Shown in pieces: positions 9,131 to 19,772 of a stretch of DNA of 64,000 nt (position 1 is the first letter of the stretch; the number at the start of each line of letters is the position of its first letter). The notes under the pieces are model-generated. The model was not told where the DNA came from. It made no database searches and saw only the letters and a list, made by a program, of their open reading frames with translations. A program made the position numbers and the translations under genes. Source of the stretch: an uncultured Geobacteraceae bacterium (GTDB taxonomy: Bacteria; Desulfobacterota; Desulfuromonadia; Geobacterales; Pseudopelobacteraceae); NCBI GenBank assembly GCA_903939115.1, contig CAJAFV010000086.1, forward strand, positions 1 through 64,000, in the 5' to 3' direction.

Positions 9131-10510
9131 ATGCCCGAAATGATTATCAGACGACCAGCGACCGGCACCTCTTCTGCAAATCCACGACAAGCCGCCTGCG
9201 AAGCCCTTTTACGCATCAGGAAAGAAGGAGGTTTTGCCGACCGCCTGATCGACATTGAGCTCTCCAACGGCGTACTAACCGGACCGGATCGAGGGTTATA
9301 TGCCGAGCTGGTTTTCGGTGTGCTGCGCCGCCAGGGGACGCTGGATCACATACTTCAGCAGCTGCTTGAAAAACCGATGATTGAGCTTGATCCGCTGGCG
9401 CTCGTTATCCTGCGCATCGGCCTGTATCAGCTGACCTGCCTTGACCGCATCCCTGAATCTGCCGCCGTGAATGAATCGGTCAACCTGGCAAAGCTGATCA
9501 CGCCAGGCACGAGCGGACTGATCAATGCCGTGCTGCGCAACTATCTGCGCCGCCGCGATACGATCAGTTTTCCTGATATCAGCACTCATCCGGCGGCGGC
9601 GATAGCGACCCGCCACTCACAACCGGAATGGCTGGTTGAGCAATGGCTTGACCAACTTGGCGTTACCGAGGCCGGGCAGTTGGCTGAGGCCTCTTCTCAG
9701 CAGCCTCCGCTGACGCTTCGCGTCAACACGCTCCGCTCAAGTCGCGACGAACTGCTGCGAGAGTTTACCCTGCAACATGTTGAAGCGGCCCCCTGTCGCT
9801 ATTCACCAGACGGCATAACTCTCGTCGGGCGCCATATTATCAACACGTTGCCCGGTTTTGATGCCGGCCTGTTCGCTGTACAGGATGAAGCGTCACAGTT
9901 GGCCGGCCGATTGCTGGGCGCCGAACCTGGAGAACGGATCTGGGATGCCTGCTGCGCCCCGGGCGGAAAGACCTGCCATATAGCCGAGCTGATGGACGAC
10001 CGTGGCGAACTGATCGCTACCGATATATCCCGATCGAAATTGACAACTGTTCAGGACAATCTCCGCCGACTCGGCATGAACGCAGTTTCAACGGCTGTTG
10101 CTGACCTGCATCAACCGGATACTTTTCCTGACGGCTCCTTTGACCGCATCCTTCTGGACGCGCCATGTTCCGGACTTGGTGTTATACGTCGCAATCCGGA
10201 GGCCAAGTGGCGGCTCTTTTCCGGGGACATCACCCGTCTGGCCGCCGTCCAGAAAACCCTTTTGAAGAATGCTGCCACGAAATTGAAGCCGGGAGGAACA
10301 CTGCTCTATTCAACCTGTTCCACCTCGGAAGCGGAAAATGAGCTTGTTGTGGAGGATTTTCTTTTGCACCACCCCGGGTTCGTGTTAGAAAACCTGAACG
10401 ACATTTTTCCTGAATGGCGTGACCTGATCGCATTTTATGGCATGTTCAGGGTCTGGCCGCACCGTCATGGCATGGATGGGTTCTTCGCCGCACGCTTAAA
10501 ACGGGTATAA
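9131..10510 (+). CDS. rsmB: 16S rRNA (cytosine-967-C5)-methyltransferase
   Basis: NusB-like N-term plus DACCAPGGKT, DAPCSGLGVIRRNPE, YSTCS motifs. Confidence 0.95.
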   Translation: MPEMIIRRPATGTSSANPRQAACEALLRIRKEGGFADRLIDIELSNGVLTGPDRGLYAELVFGVLRRQGTLDHILQQLLEKPMIELDPLALVILRIGLYQLTCLDRIPESAAVNESVNLAKLITPGTSGLINAVLRNYLRRRDTISFPDISTHPAAAIATRHSQPEWLVEQWLDQLGVTEAGQLAEASSQQPPLTLRVNTLRSSRDELLREFTLQHVEAAPCRYSPDGITLVGRHIINTLPGFDAGLFAVQDEASQLAGRLLGAEPGERIWDACCAPGGKTCHIAELMDDRGELIATDISRSKLTTVQDNLRRLGMNAVSTAVADLHQPDTFPDGSFDRILLDAPCSGLGVIRRNPEAKWRLFSGDITRLAAVQKTLLKNAATKLKPGGTLLYSTCSTSEAENELVVEDFLLHHPGFVLENLNDIFPEWRDLIAFYGMFRVWPHRHGMDGFFAARLKRV

Positions 10511-10524
10511 ATCTTATAACCCTC

Positions 10525-10678
10525 ACCACAGAGTCACAGCCAAAAGAGGCGCTTTGAAGCGAGAGCACAGAGAAAAAATATTTAGTTCACCATTTTTACA
10601 TGAGAACGGTTCAGGTGAATTAGGTACTGATTTACTAAAATCGACTTGAATCCTCAGTGTCCTCTGTGACTCTGTGGT
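10525..10678. repeat. Intergenic 15-bp inverted repeat between rsmB and rpe
   Basis: ACCACAGAGTCACAG (10525-10539) and CTGTGACTCTGTGGT (10664-10678), perfect reverse complements. Confidence 0.8.
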
Positions 10679-10702
10679 AGGTTGTGATCTAAGGAGTTCT
10701 AT

Positions 10703-11368
10703 ATGAAAAAAATTGCGCCATCCATTCTGTCTGCCGACTTTTCCCGCCTTGGTGATGAAATCCGTGCCGTTGAGGCGGCCGGAGCCGATTACATCCATAT
10801 TGATGTTATGGATGGTCATTTCGTTCCCAACATCACGATCGGCCCGCTGATTGTTGCAGCGGCCCGTAAAGTGACGTCCCTGACGCTGGATGTCCATCTG
10901 ATGATCGAGAATCCCGATCTGTATATCCCGGATTTTGCAGCGGCCGGTTCCGATATCATTGTCGTACATGCGGAAGCGACCAGCCATCTGCATCGCAGCA
11001 TACAGCTGATAAAATCTTTCGGGAAAAAAGCCGGCGTTTCGCTCAACCCGGCGACACCGTTGAATGTTCTTGATTACGTCATCGATGATCTGGATTTAGT
11101 GCTGCTGATGACCGTCAATCCCGGATTTGGCGGCCAGAGTTTCATCGAAGCCTGCCTTCCTAAAATTCATTCATTGCGGGAGCTCCTTGATCGTCGTGGC
11201 TCTGAGGCAGAACTTGAAATTGACGGCGGGGTCAAACCGTCAAACATCGCCCGAATCTCACACGCCGGGGCGGATGTTTTTGTCGCCGGCAGTGCCGTTT
11301 TTGGAGCGACTGATTATGTTGCGACGATTGCGGAAATGAAGCGCCTGGCCCATGAACCGCTGCTCTGA
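10703..11368 (+). CDS. rpe: Ribulose-phosphate 3-epimerase
   Basis: [48 protein letters not shown]. Confidence 0.97.
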   Translation: MKKIAPSILSADFSRLGDEIRAVEAAGADYIHIDVMDGHFVPNITIGPLIVAAARKVTSLTLDVHLMIENPDLYIPDFAAAGSDIIVVHAEATSHLHRSIQLIKSFGKKAGVSLNPATPLNVLDYVIDDLDLVLLMTVNPGFGGQSFIEACLPKIHSLRELLDRRGSEAELEIDGGVKPSNIARISHAGADVFVAGSAVFGATDYVATIAEMKRLAHEPLL

Positions 11369-11443
11369 TATTTGTTGAATTCCCACAGAGATGGCCGTTT
11401 TATTAATTGAAATTTAGGGTGAATTCGTCTACACTTCCGCGCT

Positions 11444-12385
11444 ATGCCTACCAGTGTGCTTATCATAGATGATTCGGTTACCGTCCGGGAGCAGATCATC
11501 CGGACTCTCGAGTCGTTCAATCTCTTCAGCCGCTATCATGAAGCGGAAGACGGCCTGGAAGGGTTTAAAAAGCTATTATCGTCTCCGGTTGATATCATTC
11601 TGTGCGATCTGGAGATGCCGCGCATCGATGGCTTTAAGTTTCTGAGTATGCTCAAAGCCAGGCCGGAGCTTCAGGATGTCCCGGTTATCATCCTGACCGG
11701 GGTGAACGATCGGGAGCGTAAGATCAAGGGGCTTGAGCAGGGGGCAAGCGATTATATCACCAAGCCGTTTGACCGTGATGAGCTGGTCGCCCGGGTAAAA
11801 ATCCATCTCAAAATCAAAAAACTGCAAGACGATCTGAAACGCTCCAACGAACTGCTTCTGGAACTCTCCAACACCGATCACCTGACAGGGCTATTTAACC
11901 GCCGCTACATGATGGAAGCGCTCGACAAAGAGGTGCAGCGAAGCGTGCGCAGCGGTGGCAACCTGTCGCTCATCATGCTTGACATTGATCATTTCAAGCT
12001 CGTTAATGACCGTTTCGGTCATCTTCAGGGAGATGTCGTCCTGCAGAGGGTGGCATTGCAGCTGCAGAAAGAGTTGCGCAGCTACGACTGTGCTGCTCGT
12101 TACGGTGGCGAAGAGTTCGTCGCCATTCTGCCGGATTCGCCACTGAAAGAAGCTGTTTTGGTCGCCGACCGCATCCGCCTGGCGGTGCAGGGGACCAGGT
12201 TTAATGGACAGCTGTCGCCACTCTGTCTTACCGCAAGTATGGGAGTCGCCTGCTTTTCGAATGAACAGTCCGTTACGGTCGACGGTTTTATCAAACAGGC
12301 AGATGACGCCCTGTACCGGGCAAAGGCCAATGGCAGAAACCGGGTCGAGTCCCATGACTGTACAGACCTTACACGCGGTTGTTGA
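11444..12385 (+). CDS. Response regulator with GGDEF diguanylate cyclase domain
   Basis: REC (LCDLEMPRIDG) plus RYGGEEF. Confidence 0.93.
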   Translation: MPTSVLIIDDSVTVREQIIRTLESFNLFSRYHEAEDGLEGFKKLLSSPVDIILCDLEMPRIDGFKFLSMLKARPELQDVPVIILTGVNDRERKIKGLEQGASDYITKPFDRDELVARVKIHLKIKKLQDDLKRSNELLLELSNTDHLTGLFNRRYMMEALDKEVQRSVRSGGNLSLIMLDIDHFKLVNDRFGHLQGDVVLQRVALQLQKELRSYDCAARYGGEEFVAILPDSPLKEAVLVADRIRLAVQGTRFNGQLSPLCLTASMGVACFSNEQSVTVDGFIKQADDALYRAKANGRNRVESHDCTDLTRGC

Positions 12386-13827
12386 TGTACACAGGTTACC
12401 GCTTTATCACTGCAGGGCTGCTCGTTCTCTGCTGCGCCCTGGCCGCAATGGCGGCTCCATTCAGCAGAATCGATGCACCACCGCTCTCTGAACGCTGGTT
12501 CGGAGTTTATGTGAACAACGAGCGGGTCGGATTTTTCCGGCAACGGATTGAAGCGTCGGGTGATGGCTACCTGATGGAAGGGAATGGAAGCGTTCAGATG
12601 AACGTAATGAATGTTTCCAAAAAGGCGTTCATGCGGGAGACATACCTCGTTTCAAAAAGCCTGGCTCTCCGCTCACTTGAAGTTGAGCAGACGGTCAATG
12701 GGGTGTCATCTCACGTCACCGGCCTGGTCAGCGGTAACGCCATCCATATTAAAAGAGAGTCGCATGGCAGAACAACCGAAAAAACGCTCACATTTAAGGG
12801 CGAAGTGTACCCTGCCCCGGCGCTTAATCTCTATCCACTTATGCGCGCTGTCTCGACTGGAACGTCGTATACCATCCAGGCGTTCGATCCGGAAGAGGTC
12901 AGGATTAAGGATGTTCTGATCACAGTGATGGGTAAGGGTACGACGAGTGAGGGTCTGCCTGCCCTGAAACTCAGCAATAATCTGTATCCGTATGTAACTA
13001 ACGAAATCTGGGTTGACAGCCGGGGAAATACCCTTGAGGAGTCGGTTCGAGAAGGGTTGGTGACAACAAAAGCGGAACTGCCCACAGCCCTTGGCGCATT
13101 CGTCAGTGACTGGGTGATCGCCAAGAAGGATTTGATTTATGACTTCAGTATGGTGCGTGTACAACCGCCCATTAAGGACGTAAAGAAGTTAACCGGTCTG
13201 GCGGTCGAAATCAGTGGCTGGAATGACGCTCTGCCACTTCTGCAGGGTGGCGGGCAGCAGGTGGAAATGACGGCTGCCGGGCGGGTACTATTCAAGACCG
13301 GCACATTGGCTCTGAAATCATCTGACTTGAAAGTAGAGAAAACGACCGATGCACAGCTGAAACCGGCTGATAAAATAGAGTCAGATGCGCCCGAGATTCG
13401 TTCACAGGCCACATTGATTGCTGCAGGGGTCAAGAAGGATGACCTCGCCAAGGCTCTTGCTTCCTGGACAGCCGCCTGGCTGAATGACACTATTGATGAT
13501 GGCGGCAGTGCCGTTGAGAGTTTTAAATCGAGGAGCGGTAACTGCCAGACACATGCCCGACTCTACACGGCACTGGCGCGTGCCGCCGGTATCCCGACCC
13601 GCTTTGTCTCAGGATTGGTACATGTGGAAGGAAAGGGTTTTCTGTATCACAGCTGGGCAGAAAGTTTTATCGCGAATCGCTGGGTTGCGATTGACCCCAC
13701 GTATAATCAGCTCCCTGCAGATCCTACGCATCTTAAGCTTCTTGAAGGGCATCTCCCTGAAGATATGGCGCCAATTCTTGCTATCATCGGCCGAATAAAA
13801 ATGAACATTTTAGAAACCGCCTACTGA
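12379..13827 (+). CDS. Transglutaminase-like (cysteine protease fold) exported protein
   Basis: Signal peptide; SRSGNCQTHARLYTALARAAGIPTR and HSWAE...WVAIDPTYNQ. Confidence 0.85.
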   Translation: MLMYTGYRFITAGLLVLCCALAAMAAPFSRIDAPPLSERWFGVYVNNERVGFFRQRIEASGDGYLMEGNGSVQMNVMNVSKKAFMRETYLVSKSLALRSLEVEQTVNGVSSHVTGLVSGNAIHIKRESHGRTTEKTLTFKGEVYPAPALNLYPLMRAVSTGTSYTIQAFDPEEVRIKDVLITVMGKGTTSEGLPALKLSNNLYPYVTNEIWVDSRGNTLEESVREGLVTTKAELPTALGAFVSDWVIAKKDLIYDFSMVRVQPPIKDVKKLTGLAVEISGWNDALPLLQGGGQQVEMTAAGRVLFKTGTLALKSSDLKVEKTTDAQLKPADKIESDAPEIRSQATLIAAGVKKDDLAKALASWTAAWLNDTIDDGGSAVESFKSRSGNCQTHARLYTALARAAGIPTRFVSGLVHVEGKGFLYHSWAESFIANRWVAIDPTYNQLPADPTHLKLLEGHLPEDMAPILAIIGRIKMNILETAY

Positions 13828-13838
13828 TGCCACGTCTA

Positions 13839-15128
13839 TCAAAATCGTTGTTGATACTCCGCGACCAACTCCCGTAATTTTTTCTTCATGCCCCTTTTCC
13901 ACGGCCCTACCGCCACCAGGCGTAGATTGTCGGGGGCAAAAAGCGCCCGGGCGGTGTCCTGAAGCTCGGCGGCAGTGATCCGGCGTGCCTCTGCCTGATC
14001 CTCTTCAATACTTCTGACCACACCCATCAGTTCGCCCCAGCCATAACGCCCACCCATTTCGTACGCAGAATCGCGGCTGAATTCAAGGTCGAAAATATAG
14101 GAATTGCGAATACGCTCCAGTTCTTCATCCGGCACCGCGGTTGTCGCAACGAGAAGCAGCTCTTTAAACGTTGCCTCTACCGCATGGATCAAGGTGTTTG
14201 GAGCTGTCGAGAGATCAAATGCGAGGCAACCGGTTTCATCGTACGCCCCGATGGCGCCATCGACGGAATAAATAATTCCCAACTCCTCACGCAGATGCAG
14301 GTGCAGGCGTGAACTGCCGCCACCGGCAAGGATTCTCCGTAAAAAGCGGAGCGCCATAAAGCGTCGGTCATCGCGCGCGAAGCCGAGGAATGCGAGCTGC
14401 AGATTCATCTGGCTGTCAGAGTCCTGCACGCAGCGGACCTGCGGCGCAAATTGGCGGAGTGTTACGAGCGGCGCCGGCGGAACAGTCGTGTCAGCCCACT
14501 CCCCGAAACAGTCCGTAGCAGCGTCCAGGACCGCACTGCATGTAACCGGGCCGGATACGACCAGAACCGCATTTGAAGGGACATAATGCTTCTTCAGATG
14601 TTCTTCCAAGTCAGACCGCCCGATAGCGGCAATGCTGTCAAGAGTGCCGATTGTCGGCATCCCGAGCGGGTGGCGGGGCCAGAGCATACGACTGACAATG
14701 GTGTCAGGATTGACCTCCTCCCCCTGTTCGTTAAGATCCTCCCGCGCTTCCTCGGCAATAATCCGCTTTTCAATCTCGATGCCGGAGAGGAGCGGCTTCA
14801 TCAGCATTGACGCGAGTATTTCCATGCCACGTTTGACACTATCAGGATGTACCCGTGAATAATAATAGGTCGATTCGGCGTCTGTCGCGGCGTTCGGTGC
14901 CCCCCCGATGACTTCAAAGGCCGACTCGATAGCCAGCGAAGAAGGGAATTGAGCGGTACCGCGAAACAGAATGTGCTCCAGAAAATGCGAAAGGCCTTCC
15001 CGTCCGGGCGGGTCATTGCGTCCCCCAACCTTGAGGTAAATTGCCAGTTCGGCAGAGTGAAGGTGCGGCATTTCGACACAGACAACCCGCAGGCCGTTGG
15101 TAAGTGTATGTAGGTGGGAACGGATCAT
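13839..15128 (-). CDS. M16 family zinc peptidase
   Basis: HFLEHILFRGT (HxxEH) and downstream E; typical length. Confidence 0.93.
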   Translation of the reverse strand: MIRSHLHTLTNGLRVVCVEMPHLHSAELAIYLKVGGRNDPPGREGLSHFLEHILFRGTAQFPSSLAIESAFEVIGGAPNAATDAESTYYYSRVHPDSVKRGMEILASMLMKPLLSGIEIEKRIIAEEAREDLNEQGEEVNPDTIVSRMLWPRHPLGMPTIGTLDSIAAIGRSDLEEHLKKHYVPSNAVLVVSGPVTCSAVLDAATDCFGEWADTTVPPAPLVTLRQFAPQVRCVQDSDSQMNLQLAFLGFARDDRRFMALRFLRRILAGGGSSRLHLHLREELGIIYSVDGAIGAYDETGCLAFDLSTAPNTLIHAVEATFKELLLVATTAVPDEELERIRNSYIFDLEFSRDSAYEMGGRYGWGELMGVVRSIEEDQAEARRITAAELQDTARALFAPDNLRLVAVGPWKRGMKKKLRELVAEYQQRF

Positions 15129-15547
15129 GATAAAGCTCTCCGGATAGATTCAATGCGTTGGTGCTGCTCATCTGGCGTAAGAAGCCGCTCCTCATGCTGC
15201 TCCGCCCAGATCGGCCGTGGCCAGAGATATTCTGTCGAGAAGCGCGGTACGATGTGCCAGTGGATATGCGGCACCATATTTCCCAGCAGTTCATAATTGA
15301 TCTTGGCAGGTTTGTATATGCCATACAGCGCCTCAGCCACGGAAGAAACCTCTTCCATCAGAGTGGAGCGAACATCGCGATCAAGATGGAACAGTTCCGT
15401 GACGTGAGCTTTGGTAAAGAGCAGCGTATAGCCGGGAAAATACTGGTCACGGTTCAGCGTTACATAGGAGTATGGCAGTTCAATGATCTGCAGATCCTTT
15501 TCTTTTTCCCAGCGTGAACACATCGGGCAGTCGGTCATATTATTCAT
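15125..15547 (-). CDS. HIT family protein
   Basis: HIHWHIVPR histidine triad-like motif. Confidence 0.88.
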   Translation of the reverse strand: MNNMTDCPMCSRWEKEKDLQIIELPYSYVTLNRDQYFPGYTLLFTKAHVTELFHLDRDVRSTLMEEVSSVAEALYGIYKPAKINYELLGNMVPHIHWHIVPRFSTEYLWPRPIWAEQHEERLLTPDEQHQRIESIRRALS

Positions 15548-16766
15548 ACCTCAGCGCGTCAATTGGATTGAGACCGGCCGCTTTTTTGGCAGGGTAAAAA
15601 CCGAAAAAGATACCGACTGCACCGGAAAAGACAAAGGCGATGGCGATGGATTGGAACGAAATCATGGTTGGCCAGTCAAGCATGCGCGACACGGCCGTGG
15701 CTCCTCCGGCCCCCAGAGCAATACCGATCAGGCCCCCCAGCATGGTAAGCAGCACCGCTTCGGTCATGAACTGCAGCAGGATATCATTCTTTTTGGCGCC
15801 GATCGCCATCCGGATGCCGATTTCACGGGTTCGTTCCGTAACGGAAACCAGCATGATGTTCATAATGCCGATACCCCCTACGATCAAAGAAATTGAAGCG
15901 ACAGCTCCAAGCAGCAGCGACATGGCCTTTGATGATTTTTCCGCGACCGCCAGAATCTCTGACAGGTTGCGGGTCGAAAAGTCAGGTTCCTTAACGTTAC
16001 TGATCCGATGGCGCTGGGTAAGAAGCGCCTGAATTTCGCTTTCAGCCTTGTCAATCTGCTCCTCACTCTTTGCCTTTACGATAATTGCACTGACAATTCC
16101 TGTTCGCTGCGACCGGACCAGATTGCGTTGTGCGGTCCGCAGCGGCACAAAAACGGCATCATCCTGATCCTGCCCCTGAGGTGATTGACCTTTGCGGTCG
16201 AGGATGCCGATAACAGTAAAAGGGATTTTTTTGATCCTGATAATATTCCCGACCGGATCTGCAGACCCAAACAGGTTTTCGGCGACTGTCTGACCGAGCA
16301 GGCACACTTTGACAGCACCGTTCTCATCCTCCTGACTGATAGGGCGACCGCTGACAACCGGCCACTCGCGGATCTCAAACAGCTCCGGCGTCCCCCCCAT
16401 GACCACTGACGACCAGTTCATATTGCCGCTGACGATCTGCCCCGATGTCCTCACAGTGCCAGCTGCGTATGCCACGGAAGGGCACTCGGTCATGATGGCC
16501 TTGGAATCGTCACTGGAAAGTGTCTGGGCTCCGCCGGAGCCGGTACGCAAGCCGCCGCTGGTCGTCGATCCGGGCACAACCAGAATAATATTGCTGCCGA
16601 TACTGGCGATCTGCTGGGAGATGACATAGCTGGCCCCGGTTCCAACCGCCATCATGGCGATAACGGCGGCAATACCGATAATGATGCCGAGCATAGTCAA
16701 AAAAGAGCGCATCTTGTTGGTGCGCAGCGCCCGGAGGGCTATTTTGAGAGTTTGAAGAAAGTCCAC
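15540..16766 (-). CDS. MacB-type ABC transporter permease
   Basis: KIALRALRTNKMRSFLTMLGIIIGIAAVI; C-terminal FtsX-like domain VTERTREIGIRMAIGAKK. Confidence 0.92.
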   Translation of the reverse strand: MDFLQTLKIALRALRTNKMRSFLTMLGIIIGIAAVIAMMAVGTGASYVISQQIASIGSNIILVVPGSTTSGGLRTGSGGAQTLSSDDSKAIMTECPSVAYAAGTVRTSGQIVSGNMNWSSVVMGGTPELFEIREWPVVSGRPISQEDENGAVKVCLLGQTVAENLFGSADPVGNIIRIKKIPFTVIGILDRKGQSPQGQDQDDAVFVPLRTAQRNLVRSQRTGIVSAIIVKAKSEEQIDKAESEIQALLTQRHRISNVKEPDFSTRNLSEILAVAEKSSKAMSLLLGAVASISLIVGGIGIMNIMLVSVTERTREIGIRMAIGAKKNDILLQFMTEAVLLTMLGGLIGIALGAGGATAVSRMLDWPTMISFQSIAIAFVFSGAVGIFFGFYPAKKAAGLNPIDALRYE

Positions 16767-16769
16767 GCG

Positions 16770-17465
<696 letters not shown>

Positions 17466-18728
17466 TTAGAAACGCGGCCCCATCGGCGAAGCGCTTGCTC
17501 CGGCCTTTTTCTTTGTATCGCCACCAACCTGCTCGATAATGACCTCATTTCCTTCCTTGAGGCTGCTCTCTACCAATTCAATGCTGCTGTTGTTGGCTAT
17601 GCCGGTTTTTACCGGCGTCGCTACCGGCTTGCCATCAGTAAGCAGATATACCTGCAGAGTGCGTTCCTTTGACTTGGCGGAGCCACCCTTACCGACTCCT
17701 CCAGGCGCCCCGCCCATGGGGCGCTGACCGGAGGCCGCGGTGCGCTCGCCACTGCTCTTCTCTTTTGGTTCGTCACCTTTTGATTTCGGCTTGAAGCGCA
17801 AAGCTGCCGGTGGCAGTTTGAGGACGTCATCCTTTTTAGCAACTTCAACAGATACGTTGGCCGTCATGCCTGGCTTCAGCTTCATGTCGCTATTATCAAC
17901 GCTTACGACAACAACATAGGTGACCACATTCTGAGTAATGATCGGTGCACTACGAATCTGGATTACTTTACCGCGAAAAGTCTGCTCCGGATAGGAATCG
18001 ACGGTGAAACTGGCTTTCTGCTCGAGCTGAATACGACTGATATCTGCCTCATCAACACTAACCTCGATCTGCATTTTGGTCAGATCCTGGGCAATGGTGA
18101 AGAGCGTTGGCGTGGAAAACGAGGCGGCAACCGTCTGGCCGACATCAATTGCGCGGGATATGACCACGCCGTCCACCGGTGAGCGGATAACAGAGTAACG
18201 GAGATTTGTCTGTGCCTGCATGAGAGAACCACGCGTCTGGGCAAGAACACCTTCAGCTCCCTTAACAGCGGCTTTAGCAGAGTGCAGCGTGGTCTCGGCT
18301 GTATCGAAATCTCCCTGAGAGATTATCCCGTCAGCCAGCATCTGTTTTGAACGCTTGAAGGTGCGCTCCGCATCGATAAGGGCAATTTTGGCTTTCTGGA
18401 GGTTGGCCTCCGCACTGAAATGATTCCCCTGCGACTGTTCCACTGCAGCATTAAACAGAGACGGGTCAATTTCGGCGATCGGTTGCCCTTTTTTGACCCG
18501 CGAGTTGAAATCGACATAGAGCTTCTGGATCGTGCCAGACACCTGGGTACCGACCTGGACAGTTATAACCGCCGAAAGATTGCCGGTGGCTGCAACATTC
18601 GAGATAATCGTGCCGCGCTCTACTTTCGCTGTCTTGTAGCTGATCTCGGGCGTTTGTTTATAGTAGAAGTAGCCGGCAATGCTGCTTACTGCAAGGATGA
18701 TGGCCAGAATAATGAGGTATTTTTTCAT
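17466..18728 (-). CDS. Efflux periplasmic adaptor (MacA/HlyD-like)
   Basis: N-terminal anchor, QVSGTIQKLYVDFNSRVKKGQPIAEID biotinyl-lipoyl-like motif. Confidence 0.92.
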   Translation of the reverse strand: MKKYLIILAIILAVSSIAGYFYYKQTPEISYKTAKVERGTIISNVAATGNLSAVITVQVGTQVSGTIQKLYVDFNSRVKKGQPIAEIDPSLFNAAVEQSQGNHFSAEANLQKAKIALIDAERTFKRSKQMLADGIISQGDFDTAETTLHSAKAAVKGAEGVLAQTRGSLMQAQTNLRYSVIRSPVDGVVISRAIDVGQTVAASFSTPTLFTIAQDLTKMQIEVSVDEADISRIQLEQKASFTVDSYPEQTFRGKVIQIRSAPIITQNVVTYVVVVSVDNSDMKLKPGMTANVSVEVAKKDDVLKLPPAALRFKPKSKGDEPKEKSSGERTAASGQRPMGGAPGGVGKGGSAKSKERTLQVYLLTDGKPVATPVKTGIANNSSIELVESSLKEGNEVIIEQVGGDTKKKAGASASPMGPRF

Positions 18729-18775
18729 ACGGATCTCTCTCGATATCGTCGTAGCTGGAAGTGGATGCCGCCGGC

Positions 18776-18781
18776 ATCATA
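18776..18781 (-). promoter_or_regulatory. Candidate extended -10 (TGCTATGAT) for the efflux operon
   Basis: TATGAT preceded by TGC on the minus strand, between the terminator and the adaptor gene. Confidence 0.35.
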
Positions 18782-18808
18782 GCAGATAACAGCCGGCACA
18801 AACAAAAA

Positions 18809-18838
18809 AAATCCCCCTGTCTGACGACAGAGGGATTT
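18809..18838 (-). terminator. Rho-independent terminator after the 20-aa peptide ORF
   Basis: Minus strand AAATCCCTCTGTCGTCAGACAGGGGGATTTTTTTT: GC-rich stem followed by an 8-T run. Confidence 0.85.
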
Positions 18839-18872
18839 ATCTTCTGAACGCCCGCGACCGGTCGGTGGCGGG

Positions 18873-18935
18873 CTAACTAGGGCAACCCTCTTTGCAGTGA
18901 GAAACCGGGCGAATCTTAAATCTTGCAGTCCACAT
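18873..18935 (-). CDS. 20-aa peptide MWTARFKIRPVSHCKEGCPS
   Basis: Hand translation; AAAGGAG SD 9 nt before ATG, promoter upstream, terminator downstream; not in supplied ORF list. Confidence 0.65.
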   Translation of the reverse strand: MWTARFKIRPVSHCKEGCPS

Positions 18936-18986
18936 TGGCAGGGTCTCCTTTCGACGTATTATTTAATTCCTAACAGGATGGTTTTT

Positions 18987-19014
18987 ATCTTAATACTATT
19001 TCAAAACTTGTCAA
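18987..19014 (-). promoter_or_regulatory. Sigma70-like promoter for the 20-aa peptide gene
   Basis: Minus strand TTGACA (19009-19014), 16-nt spacer, TAAGAT (18987-18992). Confidence 0.6.
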
Positions 19015-19051
19015 GCAAGAAATATACAGCAGGAAAAATGCAGCGCGTTAT

Positions 19052-19672
19052 TTGATTGCAATATCTGAAGCTAATGGCAAAATGGGACGCATGGCACCTT
19101 ACAACACATTTCAGGAAATATACTGCCAGCAGGTAATGGTTGACGATGCTTCGATATTTTCCATTCAGTGGACCGACCTCCCTGCCGTGATTGCCGGAGC
19201 ACTTTCTGTTGAACAATTACTTGGCCAATATCTCGGCTATATAAAAAAGTGTACGCTCACGTTGATTCAACCGGTGTCTCTGGAGAGCGGTGTCGAGTTC
19301 CGCCTGATCGGGACCGGCGTCAGCTTGATCAGTTTCTTGCCGCCGGTATACGCAGACGGCTTTGCAACACTGCGCATTTGCGGAGGTCTTCTGGTGCAAC
19401 CGCGCCAGTGCGATCAGGGTGAGCTTCGTTTCGGGGTTGAGCATCTGCCCGGATGCGAACGGGTATCGCTCCAACTCAGTGATTACTGTCCACTCATTCT
19501 TGGTAGCCAATCGCCATCCCGTGTACGCTTCTGGCTCTACCGAGTTACTCAGGCCGCAATCCATCGCCTGGTAATTGTACGCTTCCTGTCGCTGCTCTAT
19601 CATGAACTGGCCGGACCCTCTGCCGGAGTGCGGGTTGTAAAAGTTGTTGTTCGATCAGGAAAGCCTGTCTGA
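19052..19672 (+). CDS. Hypothetical protein, about 200 aa (start uncertain)
   Basis: Longest ORF in region, amphipathic composition; overlapping antisense ORF judged less likely. Confidence 0.55.
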   Translation: MIAISEANGKMGRMAPYNTFQEIYCQQVMVDDASIFSIQWTDLPAVIAGALSVEQLLGQYLGYIKKCTLTLIQPVSLESGVEFRLIGTGVSLISFLPPVYADGFATLRICGGLLVQPRQCDQGELRFGVEHLPGCERVSLQLSDYCPLILGSQSPSRVRFWLYRVTQAAIHRLVIVRFLSLLYHELAGPSAGVRVVKVVVRSGKPV

Positions 19673-19772
19673 AGGTTTGCTTGTGGCTTGAAGTATGCTA
19701 GTATTGCAACAAACGTAGATGGAGCATGGTCGCACATTCAGAGTAATTAACAGATAAAAGGACTGACAGAAG

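Noticed and set aside
18841-18935. Riboswitch (GEMM-like) upstream of the efflux operon
   Set aside because: No match to conserved c-di-GMP/cGAMP aptamer motifs; the stretch is better explained by an SD plus short ORF.
19217-19603. 128-aa minus-strand ORF opposite 19052-19672
   Set aside because: Considered as an alternative, but the plus-strand frame is longer and has more protein-like hydrophobic patterning; not fully resolved.
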